Source of the DNA: Gemmataceae bacterium
GTDB taxonomy: Bacteria > Planctomycetota > Planctomycetia > Gemmatales > Gemmataceae
DNA length: 64,000 bases
NCBI GenBank assembly: GCA_025055795.1
Contig: JANWVV010000010.1
Location: forward strand, 43,416 to 107,415
Direction: 5' to 3'
A model generated the notes under the pieces. That model searched no databases. It worked only from the letters and a program-made list of their open reading frames with translations, and was not told the origin of the DNA. The translations under genes and the position numbers were made by a program. Below are positions 17,268 to 25,885 of the stretch, piece after piece (the first letter of the stretch is position 1; each line of letters opens with the position of its first letter).

Positions 17268-17720
17268 CTAGCAAGTCGAAGGCTTGACTGTCAAAACGGG
17301 GCAGGGAGCCTCACGCAAGATGCGTTCCGCCTGTGAGCCCAGAAGCAGGTGGGCCAGACCGGTCCGACCGTGGGTGCCAATGCACAACAAATCGGCTTGC
17401 AGGTCTTTGGCCGCTGCGACAATTTCGGCGACCGGTGAACCGACGCGAATTTCGGTCTGTGGCTGCAGGTGCTCCAGCTGCTCCGTACGGATCAGATTGA
17501 CCAGGCCCTGCTTGGCAGACTCGATCATTTCGGCCAGGTCCGGGCTGGGCACCGGCGTAGGCATGACGGCATCCGGCAGGGCCAACGTCAGGTCCTGGAC
17601 CACATGCAGCAGGACCAATTCCGCCTGTAACCGCTCCGCCAGCATGGCCGCTAAGCGGACAGCCGGGGCCGAACATTCCCCGAAGTCGGTAGGAACCAGA
17701 ATGCGACGGATCGGTTTCAT
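17268..17720 (-). CDS. Universal stress protein (UspA family)
   Basis: 150 residues, a single Usp domain. The N-terminal strand RRILVPTDFGECSAPAVRLA and the C-terminal ATP-binding signature GTHGRTGLAHLLLGSQAERI (G-2x-G-9x-G-S) are both present, so it belongs to the nucleotide-binding class. It is the last gene of the minus-strand run that starts at dapF, 27 bases after the aminotransferase stop. Confidence 0.94.
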   Translation of the reverse strand: MKPIRRILVPTDFGECSAPAVRLAAMLAERLQAELVLLHVVQDLTLALPDAVMPTPVPSPDLAEMIESAKQGLVNLIRTEQLEHLQPQTEIRVGSPVAEIVAAAKDLQADLLCIGTHGRTGLAHLLLGSQAERILREAPCPVLTVKPSTC

Positions 17721-17747
17721 GGCAATGTCCCAGGGCCAGGCAAATGG

Positions 17748-18596
17748 CTAGTGGTCCAGCCTGGCTGCATTGTAATCACTTCCAGTCGCATTTTCCCAGA
17801 ATTTCCGGGCCTGTGTCGTGACGTCGCCAGCCCGACCTGACCCGATATCATGACCATCCAGGCGAATCAGGGGCACTACCCCCGCGGATGCTCCCACGGC
17901 CATAATTTCTTCAGCCAGGTATAGCTGCGCTAAGGGTACGGGCTCGATGTGCAAGACAACTCCGTTTTGCCGCAACCAGGACTGTATCAGCCGGGCGTGT
18001 GGATCGGCCCATTGCTGGGCAGGAAAAAGCCATTGGCATCCTTGCCGGAGAAAGAGGCTGCCCTCAGTGGTGCCGAGCACCCCGCCTTCTCTGTTGATCA
18101 GAACGGCCTCCAAACAACCCCGTTGTAAGGCGGTCCATTTGGCCCGCACCAGGTAGGGGTGACCGAGCAGACGCGGCTCGTGGTACGGCAGCCGCACCGA
18201 GACAGTATGCAAGCCGTGCGTCAACAGTTCCGGAGGGAAAGGCCAGTAATCTTCCACCCAAATGACAATACAGCTTTGAAGTTTACGTGGGTCAGGTCCA
18301 AAACCGCCGCTGCCGCGGGTGGCGATCAGGTAGCCGAAGCCCTGGAGCCGCTGGTTGACTTGTAAAGTCTGCTGCAACGCCTCTTGCAACTGTTGCGGTG
18401 TGTAGGGGATGGACAAGTATTGTTCCGCAGCGGCGGCGTAGAAGTCGTCCAGGTGAGCCTGTAACAAAACGACGTGTCCCTGCACGCACCGCCAGCCGAT
18501 CCGCACGCCGTCGCCAAAGAGCAAGCCATGGTCCGATATCGGCAACTGCGCCTGCCGCTTGTCGATCAGTTGACCATTGATCCACACCCACGGCAT
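17748..18596 (-). CDS. Class IV PLP-dependent aminotransferase (BCAT / D-amino acid / ADC lyase family)
   Basis: 282 residues, fold type IV. WVWINGQLIDKRQAQLPISDHGLLFGDGV is the standard start of the family (dimer strand and SDHG..FGDGV). The candidate PLP lysine lies in YLVRAKWTALQRG, and INREGGVLGTTEGSLFL corresponds to the phosphate-binding E-x-S region. Sequence alone does not separate branched-chain aminotransferase, D-alanine aminotransferase and aminodeoxychorismate lyase; length and single-copy context slightly favour the latter two. The ATG at 18596 is preceded by GGAGCT; the longer reading frame starts with TTG at 18623. It is 86 bases after the GT87 gene in the same run. Confidence 0.88.
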   Translation of the reverse strand: MPWVWINGQLIDKRQAQLPISDHGLLFGDGVRIGWRCVQGHVVLLQAHLDDFYAAAAEQYLSIPYTPQQLQEALQQTLQVNQRLQGFGYLIATRGSGGFGPDPRKLQSCIVIWVEDYWPFPPELLTHGLHTVSVRLPYHEPRLLGHPYLVRAKWTALQRGCLEAVLINREGGVLGTTEGSLFLRQGCQWLFPAQQWADPHARLIQSWLRQNGVVLHIEPVPLAQLYLAEEIMAVGASAGVVPLIRLDGHDIGSGRAGDVTTQARKFWENATGSDYNAARLDH

Positions 18597-18681
18597 AGCT
18601 CCAGGCCTCGGTACGACTTCCAAGATACTACTTCAGCGGGGGTTGGGTTGCTAGTAGTGACATGTGGGGATGATGGTGGCA

Positions 18682-20433
18682 TTATGACGACAGCGGCGTG
18701 GCCTCTTTGCCGCGGAGCAATTGGATACCGCACCACAGCCACAGCAACAGGATCAGCGTCGTATCCCACGGGTAGCGGATGCCTGTAGCCAGGCTCAGTT
18801 GGGGCGAGTGTAGAGCGGTGCTGCCGTCAGCTTGGGTAGTGGCCACCGCCGCGTGGCCGATGGCCACTGTGGCCTGCAGATTCAGGCCCATCACCATGTT
18901 TTCTATCACATAGATCAGAGCCAGGATGGTCAGCGGGAACGAGTTAAGATAGCCCCAGATAAGTTCTGGTCCCGTCGTTGATGATCTGTCCGGGGCGTCT
19001 AGTGGTACCAGGGTGTAGCAGCGTTGCGGAAGCCAGGCCCAGTGTTCGGCCAACAAGGCAGCCCAGGCAAGGGCTGTCAGAAGCACGTCGTAGTACATGA
19101 AGCGGTAGCAACAAAGCCAAGCCCCTAGCAGCAGGAACGCGGCCCCGATGCCACTACTGCGTCGTTGCTGCACACGCAGGCGGTAAACTACTACTGTGAC
19201 GAGCAGAACTCCGCCCCATAAGGTCCAAGCCAGGGCTTGGGCCAACAGGGTATCCCGGTGGTCGGCCGGTTGAGAAAAATCATGCAGGAATCGGCGCGGA
19301 ATGCCGTGTAAATCACGGCTCAGATGGATCCAGTTATCGTCCACACAGTACAAGGCATTGGCCAGCCGTCCTACCTCCAGCCATTCCCACCAGCTGTGCA
19401 AACCGACAAACGGTAGGGTGATAACGATCCAAGTGACTCCCGTCATACACATCGCCAGCAGGAACTTCCAGCGGCCCATGAGCAGCGGAACCAGTAGGAA
19501 GGCGGCTGCCCAGACCGGCTTGAAGGCCAGGCAGCCCCAAAGGCAACCGGCTAGTATTTCCCGGCCCCGACTGAAGGCAAGCCAGCCGAGTACCAGCAGG
19601 GTGAGCGTTAAGGTGGGATTTTGGGCCAGGTCCAAAGCGGCCCGTGTGCCAGGATACAACAGCAGGCCGATGGCGGCCAATGGCCAAGGGATCCGCTGGC
19701 CGGTCAGACGACTTACCGCCCAAGCCGCTACAAAGACCAGCACTAATGCGAGCACCTGGAAGAGGCGGTATGCTCTTTGGGGAGGCAGCAGGCCCAAGGG
19801 AGCGTACCACACCGCCTGGACGGGCGGATACAAGGGGCCGCCAATAGCGGGCTGTTCCAGTTGCGCAAGCCAGGCGGGTGTAGCCATCGTCTGGATGGCC
19901 TGCAACACGGGAGGATGCCACAACGGCAGAGGAGCCGGAGTGACCGGAGCCAGCACGGCGCCGACCAGACCACCCAACTGACCCCATCCAGGGGCATCTT
20001 CGCCCATCAGCCAGCCCATCAGCTTTTCCGCGTCGTGCCGCACGTCGTCTTCGGGCTGCAGCCCGTAACGCTGACTAACGGGAAGCACCACCTGCTGCCG
20101 AATCAACGGCGGTTCCTGCTCGTAAGAAAAACCTTCTTGGGCTGTCAACCATAACCATTGGCGATGGTACAGATGCTGACCGCGTCCCGTGGCGATCATG
20201 CGTCCCATCAGCCATTGAGCGCCGAAATCGATATGGGTATGGCCACAGTTGCCATCGATCCGACACCGTTCCGGTGGAGTGTTGGGCGGATTGTCAAAGG
20301 TGTGCCAGGCGGTATGGAGTAACCAGATGGCCAGGATGCCGGCAATCAGCCAGAGCAGGGCAGTAGTTCCAGGGTGCTGCAGCCAGCGATGCAGTAACCC
20401 GGGCCAGGCCGGTACAGGCACAGTGGCAAACAT
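18682..20433 (-). CDS. GT87 (DUF2029) family membrane glycosyltransferase
   Basis: 583 residues with many hydrophobic segments. The GT87 pattern is visible: an N-terminal loop with YPPVQAVWYAPLGLLPP, then LDLAQNPTLTLTLLVLGWLAFSRGRE and LAGCLWGCLAFKPVWAAAFLLVPLL, where FKP is typical of mannosyltransferase-like GT87 proteins. The large extracytoplasmic insert between helix 1 and this motif (~150 residues) is longer than usual. It probably transfers sugar from a polyprenyl-phosphate donor; acceptor unknown. It lies 22 bases after the DUF374 acyltransferase, suggesting joint work on an envelope glycolipid. Confidence 0.82.
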   Translation of the reverse strand: MFATVPVPAWPGLLHRWLQHPGTTALLWLIAGILAIWLLHTAWHTFDNPPNTPPERCRIDGNCGHTHIDFGAQWLMGRMIATGRGQHLYHRQWLWLTAQEGFSYEQEPPLIRQQVVLPVSQRYGLQPEDDVRHDAEKLMGWLMGEDAPGWGQLGGLVGAVLAPVTPAPLPLWHPPVLQAIQTMATPAWLAQLEQPAIGGPLYPPVQAVWYAPLGLLPPQRAYRLFQVLALVLVFVAAWAVSRLTGQRIPWPLAAIGLLLYPGTRAALDLAQNPTLTLTLLVLGWLAFSRGREILAGCLWGCLAFKPVWAAAFLLVPLLMGRWKFLLAMCMTGVTWIVITLPFVGLHSWWEWLEVGRLANALYCVDDNWIHLSRDLHGIPRRFLHDFSQPADHRDTLLAQALAWTLWGGVLLVTVVVYRLRVQQRRSSGIGAAFLLLGAWLCCYRFMYYDVLLTALAWAALLAEHWAWLPQRCYTLVPLDAPDRSSTTGPELIWGYLNSFPLTILALIYVIENMVMGLNLQATVAIGHAAVATTQADGSTALHSPQLSLATGIRYPWDTTLILLLWLWCGIQLLRGKEATPLSS

Positions 20434-20455
20434 GGTGATATAGTCAGTGATGCGA

Positions 20456-21220
20456 TCAACACCACGTTGAAGCGGCAGCGGTCATGGGGATCCGCCGATC
20501 CGCTGGGCACAGGGTTTTTTTTAGTGGAGATGGCTGGGGCAATGTCCATGGCAGAACCCCCTGTTTGGCCCACAGTTGGGCTTGGGCACACAAATGATTC
20601 AAGTGCCGTCGGAGCAGCTCAGCATAGTGCGGGAAGCGTTCCCGTGGTAGATGGGGAGGCAGGTGCAAGGGATGCCCCACCAGACACCGGACCCGACTGA
20701 AGGGCCGGGGCACAGCAAAGCAGTCCCAACTGCGCATGCGCCAGGCTTTCTGGAAGCCGACGCCGATCGGTACGATGGGCCAGCCCGTGCGGGCGGCTAG
20801 ATACACTATGCCCGGTTGAACGTGGCGACGTGGTCCCCGAGGTCCGTCCGGGGTTAGGGCCAGGTGCCGACCCGCGCGGGCCGCTTCCAGCAACGCCAGC
20901 ACCGCAGACACCCCACCGCGCCGGCTGGAACCACGCACCAGTTGCATGTCGGTGCTGGCAAACAAGTGCCCAAGTAATTCACCATCCCGATGGCGGCTCA
21001 CCAGCACTGTCAGCGGTGCATCCTGGAAACGCACGATCGGAATCAGGAAATGCTCATGCCAAAGGGCATAGATGTAACGCTGCGTGCCGCCCAGACGCGG
21101 ATCGGTTTCGGCAGGACCGAGCAGTTCGTAGTCGAATCGCAATGTTGCTGAGAGACACCGCACCAGACGGGTGCCACACCAACCCACCAGACGCAACCAC
21201 GTCGGATGCCTGATCTTCAT
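20456..21220 (-). CDS. Lysophospholipid acyltransferase-like protein (DUF374)
   Basis: 254 residues. DUF374 motifs are clear: YALWHEHFLIPIV (catalytic-type His), VLVSRHRDGELLGHLF, LVRGSSRRGGVSAVLALL, HLALTPDGPRGPRRHVQPG and GWPIVPIGVGF. The family belongs to the acyltransferase superfamily related to LpxL and PlsC, and probably acylates a membrane glycolipid. The last ~25 residues (after WTLPQPSPLKK) look unstructured. It lies between dapF (about 150 bases upstream) and the GT87 gene (22 bases downstream). Confidence 0.86.
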   Translation of the reverse strand: MKIRHPTWLRLVGWCGTRLVRCLSATLRFDYELLGPAETDPRLGGTQRYIYALWHEHFLIPIVRFQDAPLTVLVSRHRDGELLGHLFASTDMQLVRGSSRRGGVSAVLALLEAARAGRHLALTPDGPRGPRRHVQPGIVYLAARTGWPIVPIGVGFQKAWRMRSWDCFAVPRPFSRVRCLVGHPLHLPPHLPRERFPHYAELLRRHLNHLCAQAQLWAKQGVLPWTLPQPSPLKKTLCPADRRIPMTAAASTWC

Positions 21221-21370
21221 CGCTTCCCTGCTCCCGTTGCTTTCTCACCCGTGGAGTGATCAGGAGATCACACTTTGGGCATTAATCCAGGGGACGACCA
21301 CGGCCCCGCATAACTCGCCGCCCGGGAAGATGCACTTGGTGGGGACTCGCCGAGGTTCACTCTGTCTGGT

Positions 21371-22228
21371 TCAGTCAGGCCATTCCCCTTGGAATACTTC
21401 AACGGCCGGCCCCGTCATGTACACACAGTTGTCGGCCGCGGACCAATGCAATTCCAGGTTGCCTCCAGGCAAATGGGCTTGCAAGTGGCGGTCCGTGCGA
21501 CCCGTCAGGACACCTGCTACGCACACGGCGCAGGCACCTGTGCCACAGGCGAGTGTCAGGCCGCTGCCCCGTTCCCAGGTCCGCATAGTCACTTCCCGCG
21601 GAGAATGCACCTGCACAAAGTGGACGTTTACCCGACGGGGGAACTCGGGGGCCCGTTCCAACCGTGGGCCCCATTCGGCCACCCGATCTGTTCCCTCTGC
21701 GGTGCCTAGGAAGTCGCCGTCGACGTAAATGACGGCATGGGGATTGCCCATGGAGACCGCGGTGACGCGGAAGGTTTGTCCGGCCACGGTCCAGGCGACA
21801 TCCCGCGGCGGATCCCCCGGCAGCGTGGTAGGGATGTCCACGGAACGCAGTATGGGCGGACCCATGTTCACCGTGGCCCGGTGTACCTTCCCATCCGCTC
21901 CTACTTCCATTTCCACGACCAGCACCCCGCGGCCTGTTTCCACATGCAATGGGTTTTTGCGGACCAAACCGTGATCGTACACGTATTTGGCCAGACCACG
22001 AATACCGTTGCCGCACATCTCCGCTTCGGAACCGTCCGCGTTGAATATCCGCATACGGACGTCCGCCCGTTCCGAGGGGCAGATCAGAATCAGGCCATCG
22101 GCACCGACACCAAAGTGTCGGTCGCTGATCCGTCGGCTTAACTCTTCCGGCTCCCGCGGCAGCCTGCCGTGTAGACAATCCACGTATACATAATCGTTCC
22201 CCAGACCGTGCAACTTAACAAATCTCAT
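21371..22228 (-). CDS. dapF: Diaminopimelate epimerase
   Basis: Converts LL- to meso-diaminopimelate in the lysine/peptidoglycan pathway. The 285 residues begin MRFVKLHGLGNDYVYVD, the canonical start. The two catalytic cysteines are C72 (EMCGNGIRGLAKY) and C228 (LACGTGACAV). Its presence fits reports that planctomycetes make peptidoglycan. It heads the minus-strand run dapF, DUF374, GT87, aminotransferase, usp. Confidence 0.96.
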   Translation of the reverse strand: MRFVKLHGLGNDYVYVDCLHGRLPREPEELSRRISDRHFGVGADGLILICPSERADVRMRIFNADGSEAEMCGNGIRGLAKYVYDHGLVRKNPLHVETGRGVLVVEMEVGADGKVHRATVNMGPPILRSVDIPTTLPGDPPRDVAWTVAGQTFRVTAVSMGNPHAVIYVDGDFLGTAEGTDRVAEWGPRLERAPEFPRRVNVHFVQVHSPREVTMRTWERGSGLTLACGTGACAVCVAGVLTGRTDRHLQAHLPGGNLELHWSAADNCVYMTGPAVEVFQGEWPD

Positions 22229-22532
22229 GGCGTTTCCTGGTTGGCCATTGCTGGTCTATGGTGTCACGACGGTGCTAGATTACGAACTATCGTGTAGAGA
22301 CAACAAGCGGAATCCCTGCACCGAAACCGTGGCTGTCCAGGCTGTTCGTCACGCCCGGAATTATTTTTACCGCGATCGCGGCAGAGCAGGGGATAGAGCT
22401 TCGGATTGATGCCTGTTCGTTAAAACATCAACCCTTCTTGCCCGCGTGGGAAAAACCAAACGAGGGCAGAAGGGTTTGTCTGGAACAGGATTGAAGGTAG
22501 GAGAAAGTTATGAGCAGGCCGTAGAGGGCTTT
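22229..22532. other. Intergenic region between dapF and the Gfo/Idh/MocA gene
   Basis: Contains the terminator at 22430-22476 and presumably the dapF promoter. No gene is supported. Confidence 0.5.
22430..22476 (-). terminator. Intrinsic-type terminator after the Gfo/Idh/MocA gene
   Basis: AACCCTTCT-T-GCCC pairs with GGGCAGAAGGGTT (13 bp with one bulged base). On the minus strand the stem is followed by TGATGTTTTAACG. It lies about 57 bases after the Gfo/Idh/MocA stop, so it probably ends that transcript. Confidence 0.7.
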
Positions 22533-24074
22533 TTATGAGCCGGCGGGGTCCTTGCCGTTGATCCAAGGCCCTTCCAGCTTCTGATAGGGGGGCGGAATGA
22601 GAATGTTTCCTTTGTCGCCCCCTTCCCAGCCGATGATGTTGTTAGGCTTGCCCCGCTTTTTGCTACGCTCCTCCCATTTAGCTGCCCAGGAAGCATCGGC
22701 TTCACGGGCCTGACGCTTCTCTTTATCCCAGAAAAAGACCTTGCCGAAACGATAGCTTTGCACGCCGAGATTGACAGTGGTGAATGCGGCAGCTCCCAGC
22801 TCCGGTGGACTGAGCGTTTGCCGACGCTGGACCTTGTCGCTCATGCGGCAATGGGCCAGGAAATCGACCCACAGGTCGTAGGTGGCGTTCCCGCGGCGGG
22901 GGTTTTTGAACACGTAAACCGGTTCGCCCCAATTTTGCATCGGTTTGGCGGGTCCGCCCTGAATGTTCTGGGCATAGACTTCGAATCCTTCCAGGTAGTC
23001 ACCGCCGCCAACGAACTTGATGGTAGCCAGCCGACCACGGATCATCTCTCCCAATTGGGTGTCGTTGCACATGGTGGCGGAAATGATCAGTTGGCAGCCT
23101 TCGTCGTAATCGGCGACCACCGTGGCTGTGTCGGGCACGTCACGGCCGTCGTATTCCAGGTAGATACCGCCAGCACCGACTACCCGGGCCGGGTACCGTA
23201 CCCCCATTGCGGCAATCAGGTGGGTGGTCTGATGCACGAACAGATCGGTGAACATGCCGCCGCCGAAGGGCCAATAGCAGCGCCATTGGGCCCACAGGGC
23301 GCGATCAAACGGCATTTCCTCCGGTGTGGGGCCCAGCCGTTCGCCGGCACACTCGAAGTCGCAGCCCAGGAACATGCGCCAATCGATCGTCTGCGGTGTC
23401 ATCTCCTTTTTGAGCGGATAGTATCGCCATTGCCCGCCGATGTAGTTGCGGTAGTAGCTGGTTTGCCCCTGGAAGACGTGGCCGATGTTGCCAGCTTTGA
23501 TGTACTCATAGGCTGCCTGCCAGGTTGGGTCCGCCATCGATTGCACGCCGATGGTGACCGTCCGGCCGGTCTTCTGGGCGGTGTCGACCACCAGATGGGC
23601 CTCGGCGATGGTACGAGTCATGGGTTTTTCCAGATAAACATCCTTGCCTCGTTCCATGGCGTCGATGGCCATGCGTGCATGCCAGTGGTCCGGCGTGGCG
23701 ATGCAGACTACGTCGACGTGCTTGTTGTCTAAAATGGTGCGGTAATCTTTGGAAACCCGATCCTTGCCGGCGTCCAGGGGAATACCGCACCGCTTGGCGC
23801 TGGGATAGAGTCCTCGGCCTTTCTTGTTGCCTAGTTCAGGGTCGCCGTCCCACACGTCACAAACGGCAAATGGCTCGACCCCCTTACCTTCCTTCTGCAT
23901 TTGCAGAATAACGTCAATGTGCTGTTGGCATCGGCCTCCTACCCCTAGAAAAGCGATGCGCAGCTTGTCGTTAGCCCCTTGAATCCGGCTGTAGCTGGCG
24001 GCCGGAAGCGTCATAACTGCTCCTGTAGCGGCACTCCAGGCCAGGAACTGACGCCGATGGACGGAATCGCTCAT
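22533..24074 (-). CDS. Tat-exported Gfo/Idh/MocA family oxidoreductase
   Basis: 513 residues. The N-terminus SVHRRQFLAWSAATGAVMTLPAASYS is a twin-arginine signal, so the protein is exported folded. The NAD(P)-binding motif IAFLGVGGRCQQH follows, then CIATPDHWHARMAIDAMERGKDVYLEKPM, the EKP signature of the family. Such exported paralogues are abundant in planctomycetes and often linked to sugar or cyclitol oxidation; substrate unknown. The start at 24074 has AAGGAGG seven bases upstream. It follows the exported hydrolase by about 95 bases on the same strand and ends in a hairpin terminator. Confidence 0.92.
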   Translation of the reverse strand: MSDSVHRRQFLAWSAATGAVMTLPAASYSRIQGANDKLRIAFLGVGGRCQQHIDVILQMQKEGKGVEPFAVCDVWDGDPELGNKKGRGLYPSAKRCGIPLDAGKDRVSKDYRTILDNKHVDVVCIATPDHWHARMAIDAMERGKDVYLEKPMTRTIAEAHLVVDTAQKTGRTVTIGVQSMADPTWQAAYEYIKAGNIGHVFQGQTSYYRNYIGGQWRYYPLKKEMTPQTIDWRMFLGCDFECAGERLGPTPEEMPFDRALWAQWRCYWPFGGGMFTDLFVHQTTHLIAAMGVRYPARVVGAGGIYLEYDGRDVPDTATVVADYDEGCQLIISATMCNDTQLGEMIRGRLATIKFVGGGDYLEGFEVYAQNIQGGPAKPMQNWGEPVYVFKNPRRGNATYDLWVDFLAHCRMSDKVQRRQTLSPPELGAAAFTTVNLGVQSYRFGKVFFWDKEKRQAREADASWAAKWEERSKKRGKPNNIIGWEGGDKGNILIPPPYQKLEGPWINGKDPAGS

Positions 24075-24169
24075 ACAATGGCCTCCTTCTTGCAGAAAAG
24101 GGGTCATCAGAACACGTCACCGGCCGATTGGCCGATGTCCATTAGAGCATGTCCGTGAGCCGATGTTGG

Positions 24170-24955
24170 TCATTTCCGCCGCTGTTCCAGCAGCCATTTG
24201 TACAGTTCGTCGGTGTTGTAGGCGCGGTCCCAGCAGTTATGGCCAACGCCGGGATATTCGGTGTATTTAGGCTGGGCGCCGGCCTGGCGTAGAGCCTCGA
24301 TCATGTCCCGTGAGCCGGACACAGGTACCGCGGTGTCCGCATCCCCATGGAAGCACCAGCAGGGAATGTGCTTGATTTTGGCCACTGAGGAAGGATCACC
24401 GCGTCCGCAAATCGGTACGATAGCCGCCCAGCGGTCCGGATAGGCCAAGGCCAGACTCCAGGTGCCCATACCGCCCATTGACAAACCCGTCAGATACTGC
24501 CGTTGTGGGTCGACCTTGTAGTCCCGCATAACCTCGTCCAAAATGGCGATGGCCCGTTTCCCATTAGCGGTTGTGGCTCCCCAACCAAAACCTTCTGCCC
24601 GGGGGATGACCACTATGAAGGCGAAGGTTTTTTCGCGTTTTTTGATCGCGGGTCCAATCCCCACTTCCACGGGCATTTTGCCGGATTTCTTCTTGCCGGT
24701 CGGGTCTTTCGTTTCGCCTGCACCATGCAAAAACAGAATGACCGGATAAGCCTTGCTGCCGTCGTAATCATGAGGAATAAACACAACGTAGGGCGATTCA
24801 GAACCGTCAGCGTTTTTGTACACCCGCTCGATAAACCCCGTTTTGACCGTTTGAACTTTGGTTGCGGCAGGCTCCTGGGCCAGCGCGACCGTTGCCAAAC
24901 CGGCTCCAAGGAGCCATACGCCGGCCAAACGCAGCGTTTGAAGCAGAATACTCAT
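24170..24955 (-). CDS. Exported alpha/beta hydrolase (esterase/PHB depolymerase-like)
   Basis: 261 residues with a signal peptide (LRLAGVWLLGAGLATVALAQ). The hydrolase core shows the oxyanion segment ILFLHGAGE, the nucleophile elbow GLSMGGMG, the acid in HGDADTAVP and the histidine in GVGHNCWD, so the triad is complete. It resembles the prolyl-oligopeptidase/dienelactone-hydrolase-like family common in planctomycetes; substrate unknown (ester of a polysaccharide is plausible). The ATG at 24955 has GGAGG upstream. It probably shares a transcript with the downstream Gfo/Idh/MocA gene. Confidence 0.88.
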   Translation of the reverse strand: MSILLQTLRLAGVWLLGAGLATVALAQEPAATKVQTVKTGFIERVYKNADGSESPYVVFIPHDYDGSKAYPVILFLHGAGETKDPTGKKKSGKMPVEVGIGPAIKKREKTFAFIVVIPRAEGFGWGATTANGKRAIAILDEVMRDYKVDPQRQYLTGLSMGGMGTWSLALAYPDRWAAIVPICGRGDPSSVAKIKHIPCWCFHGDADTAVPVSGSRDMIEALRQAGAQPKYTEYPGVGHNCWDRAYNTDELYKWLLEQRRK

Positions 24956-25885
24956 TACGATTCGGCCTCCGGAAAAGTGCAAGGGGGGCTGAAATCAGAC
25001 TACCGGGAACGAAATTATTGATCAGCCTAGCAGATATTACCCCTTTCCGCCAACGGCCTTGCGGCGAAATTTGCCAAAAAGTGACCACCTGACATTTCGC
25101 CTCGTCGTCCGCGGGCATGGCCTTGGCGACGAGGCCGGCGAACTATCCACAGCACACAAGACCTGTGGACGTTACAGATAGTCGGACGACTCCCTGATTC
25201 AGGGGCGATGAGTCAGGCGGTGCTAACTGTTCAAGTCAAAAACGTCAAGCGGAGGAGCAACGCAACCGTTAACGGCGTTCGTTGTCCTCCGCTTGTGGCG
25301 ATCGGCGTGGGTTCCGGACCACGCCCTGCCTCTTCTCTGCCGGCCCCTAACCCGGTGCAATCGAGACGCCTCCGGCGGGACCACTCCGAGCCTTTCAGGA
25401 CGTTGGAAAATCTCAGCAACTACCGTGCCAGTCACCAAGACCGGTAGCCCACTGCACTTAAAGCGCAAAAATGCCTGCTTTTTCCATAACTGCAGCCGAT
25501 TCTTTGTAGCTTTTACAAAAAGGCCTTCCCTAACGTCTGCAAAATCTACTCATCCCGTGCGTCGGTACGATTTGGCTGATTGGCCAACGCTTGTCAAACC
25601 TCTAGCGGAGAGCAGCAAAGGCGACGGGGATTGATTGAGTCTGTGTAAAATCAGACCCAATCCATCGTTATGTTTATTACGGGGCGACGTAACCTTAGCT
25701 TTTGCTCGTTGCCCACGGAGTGACCTGGTCAGAGTGCATGTAAGCTAGAAAAGTGCAAGGCAAAAGCCGTATTGGTCCCTTATAAGGATGTTAGGTTGAT
25801 CGTATCAGCGCACCGCTGCCTGCGGGAGGGCAGTGCCGTGAGGCAGACTGAGGGTTAAGAGGCGTTTCAACTCTAATCCACCTAA
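24956..25885. other. Long intergenic region with a minus-strand terminator
   Basis: About 930 bases without a supportable CDS. Short frames (for example 25223-25468 minus and 25293-25634 plus) show no family-like sequence and no ribosome binding site. A strong minus-strand terminator lies at 25247-25294. It is nearly 600 bases beyond the nearest minus-strand gene, so a non-coding transcript between ~25300 and ~25880 is possible. Confidence 0.5.
25247..25294 (-). terminator. Strong intrinsic terminator on the minus strand
   Basis: AAGCGGAGGA pairs with TCCTCCGCTT (10 bp), extended inward by CAACG/CGTTG after a one-base bulge. On the minus strand the stem is followed by GACGTTTTTGAC. The nearest upstream minus-strand gene ends at 25886, so it may end a long 3' UTR or a separate small RNA. 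Confidence 0.6.

Noticed and set aside
22758..23732. 324-codon plus-strand frame inside the Gfo/Idh/MocA gene
   Set aside because: Shadow frame; the minus-strand protein is clearly homologous to a known family over the same bases.
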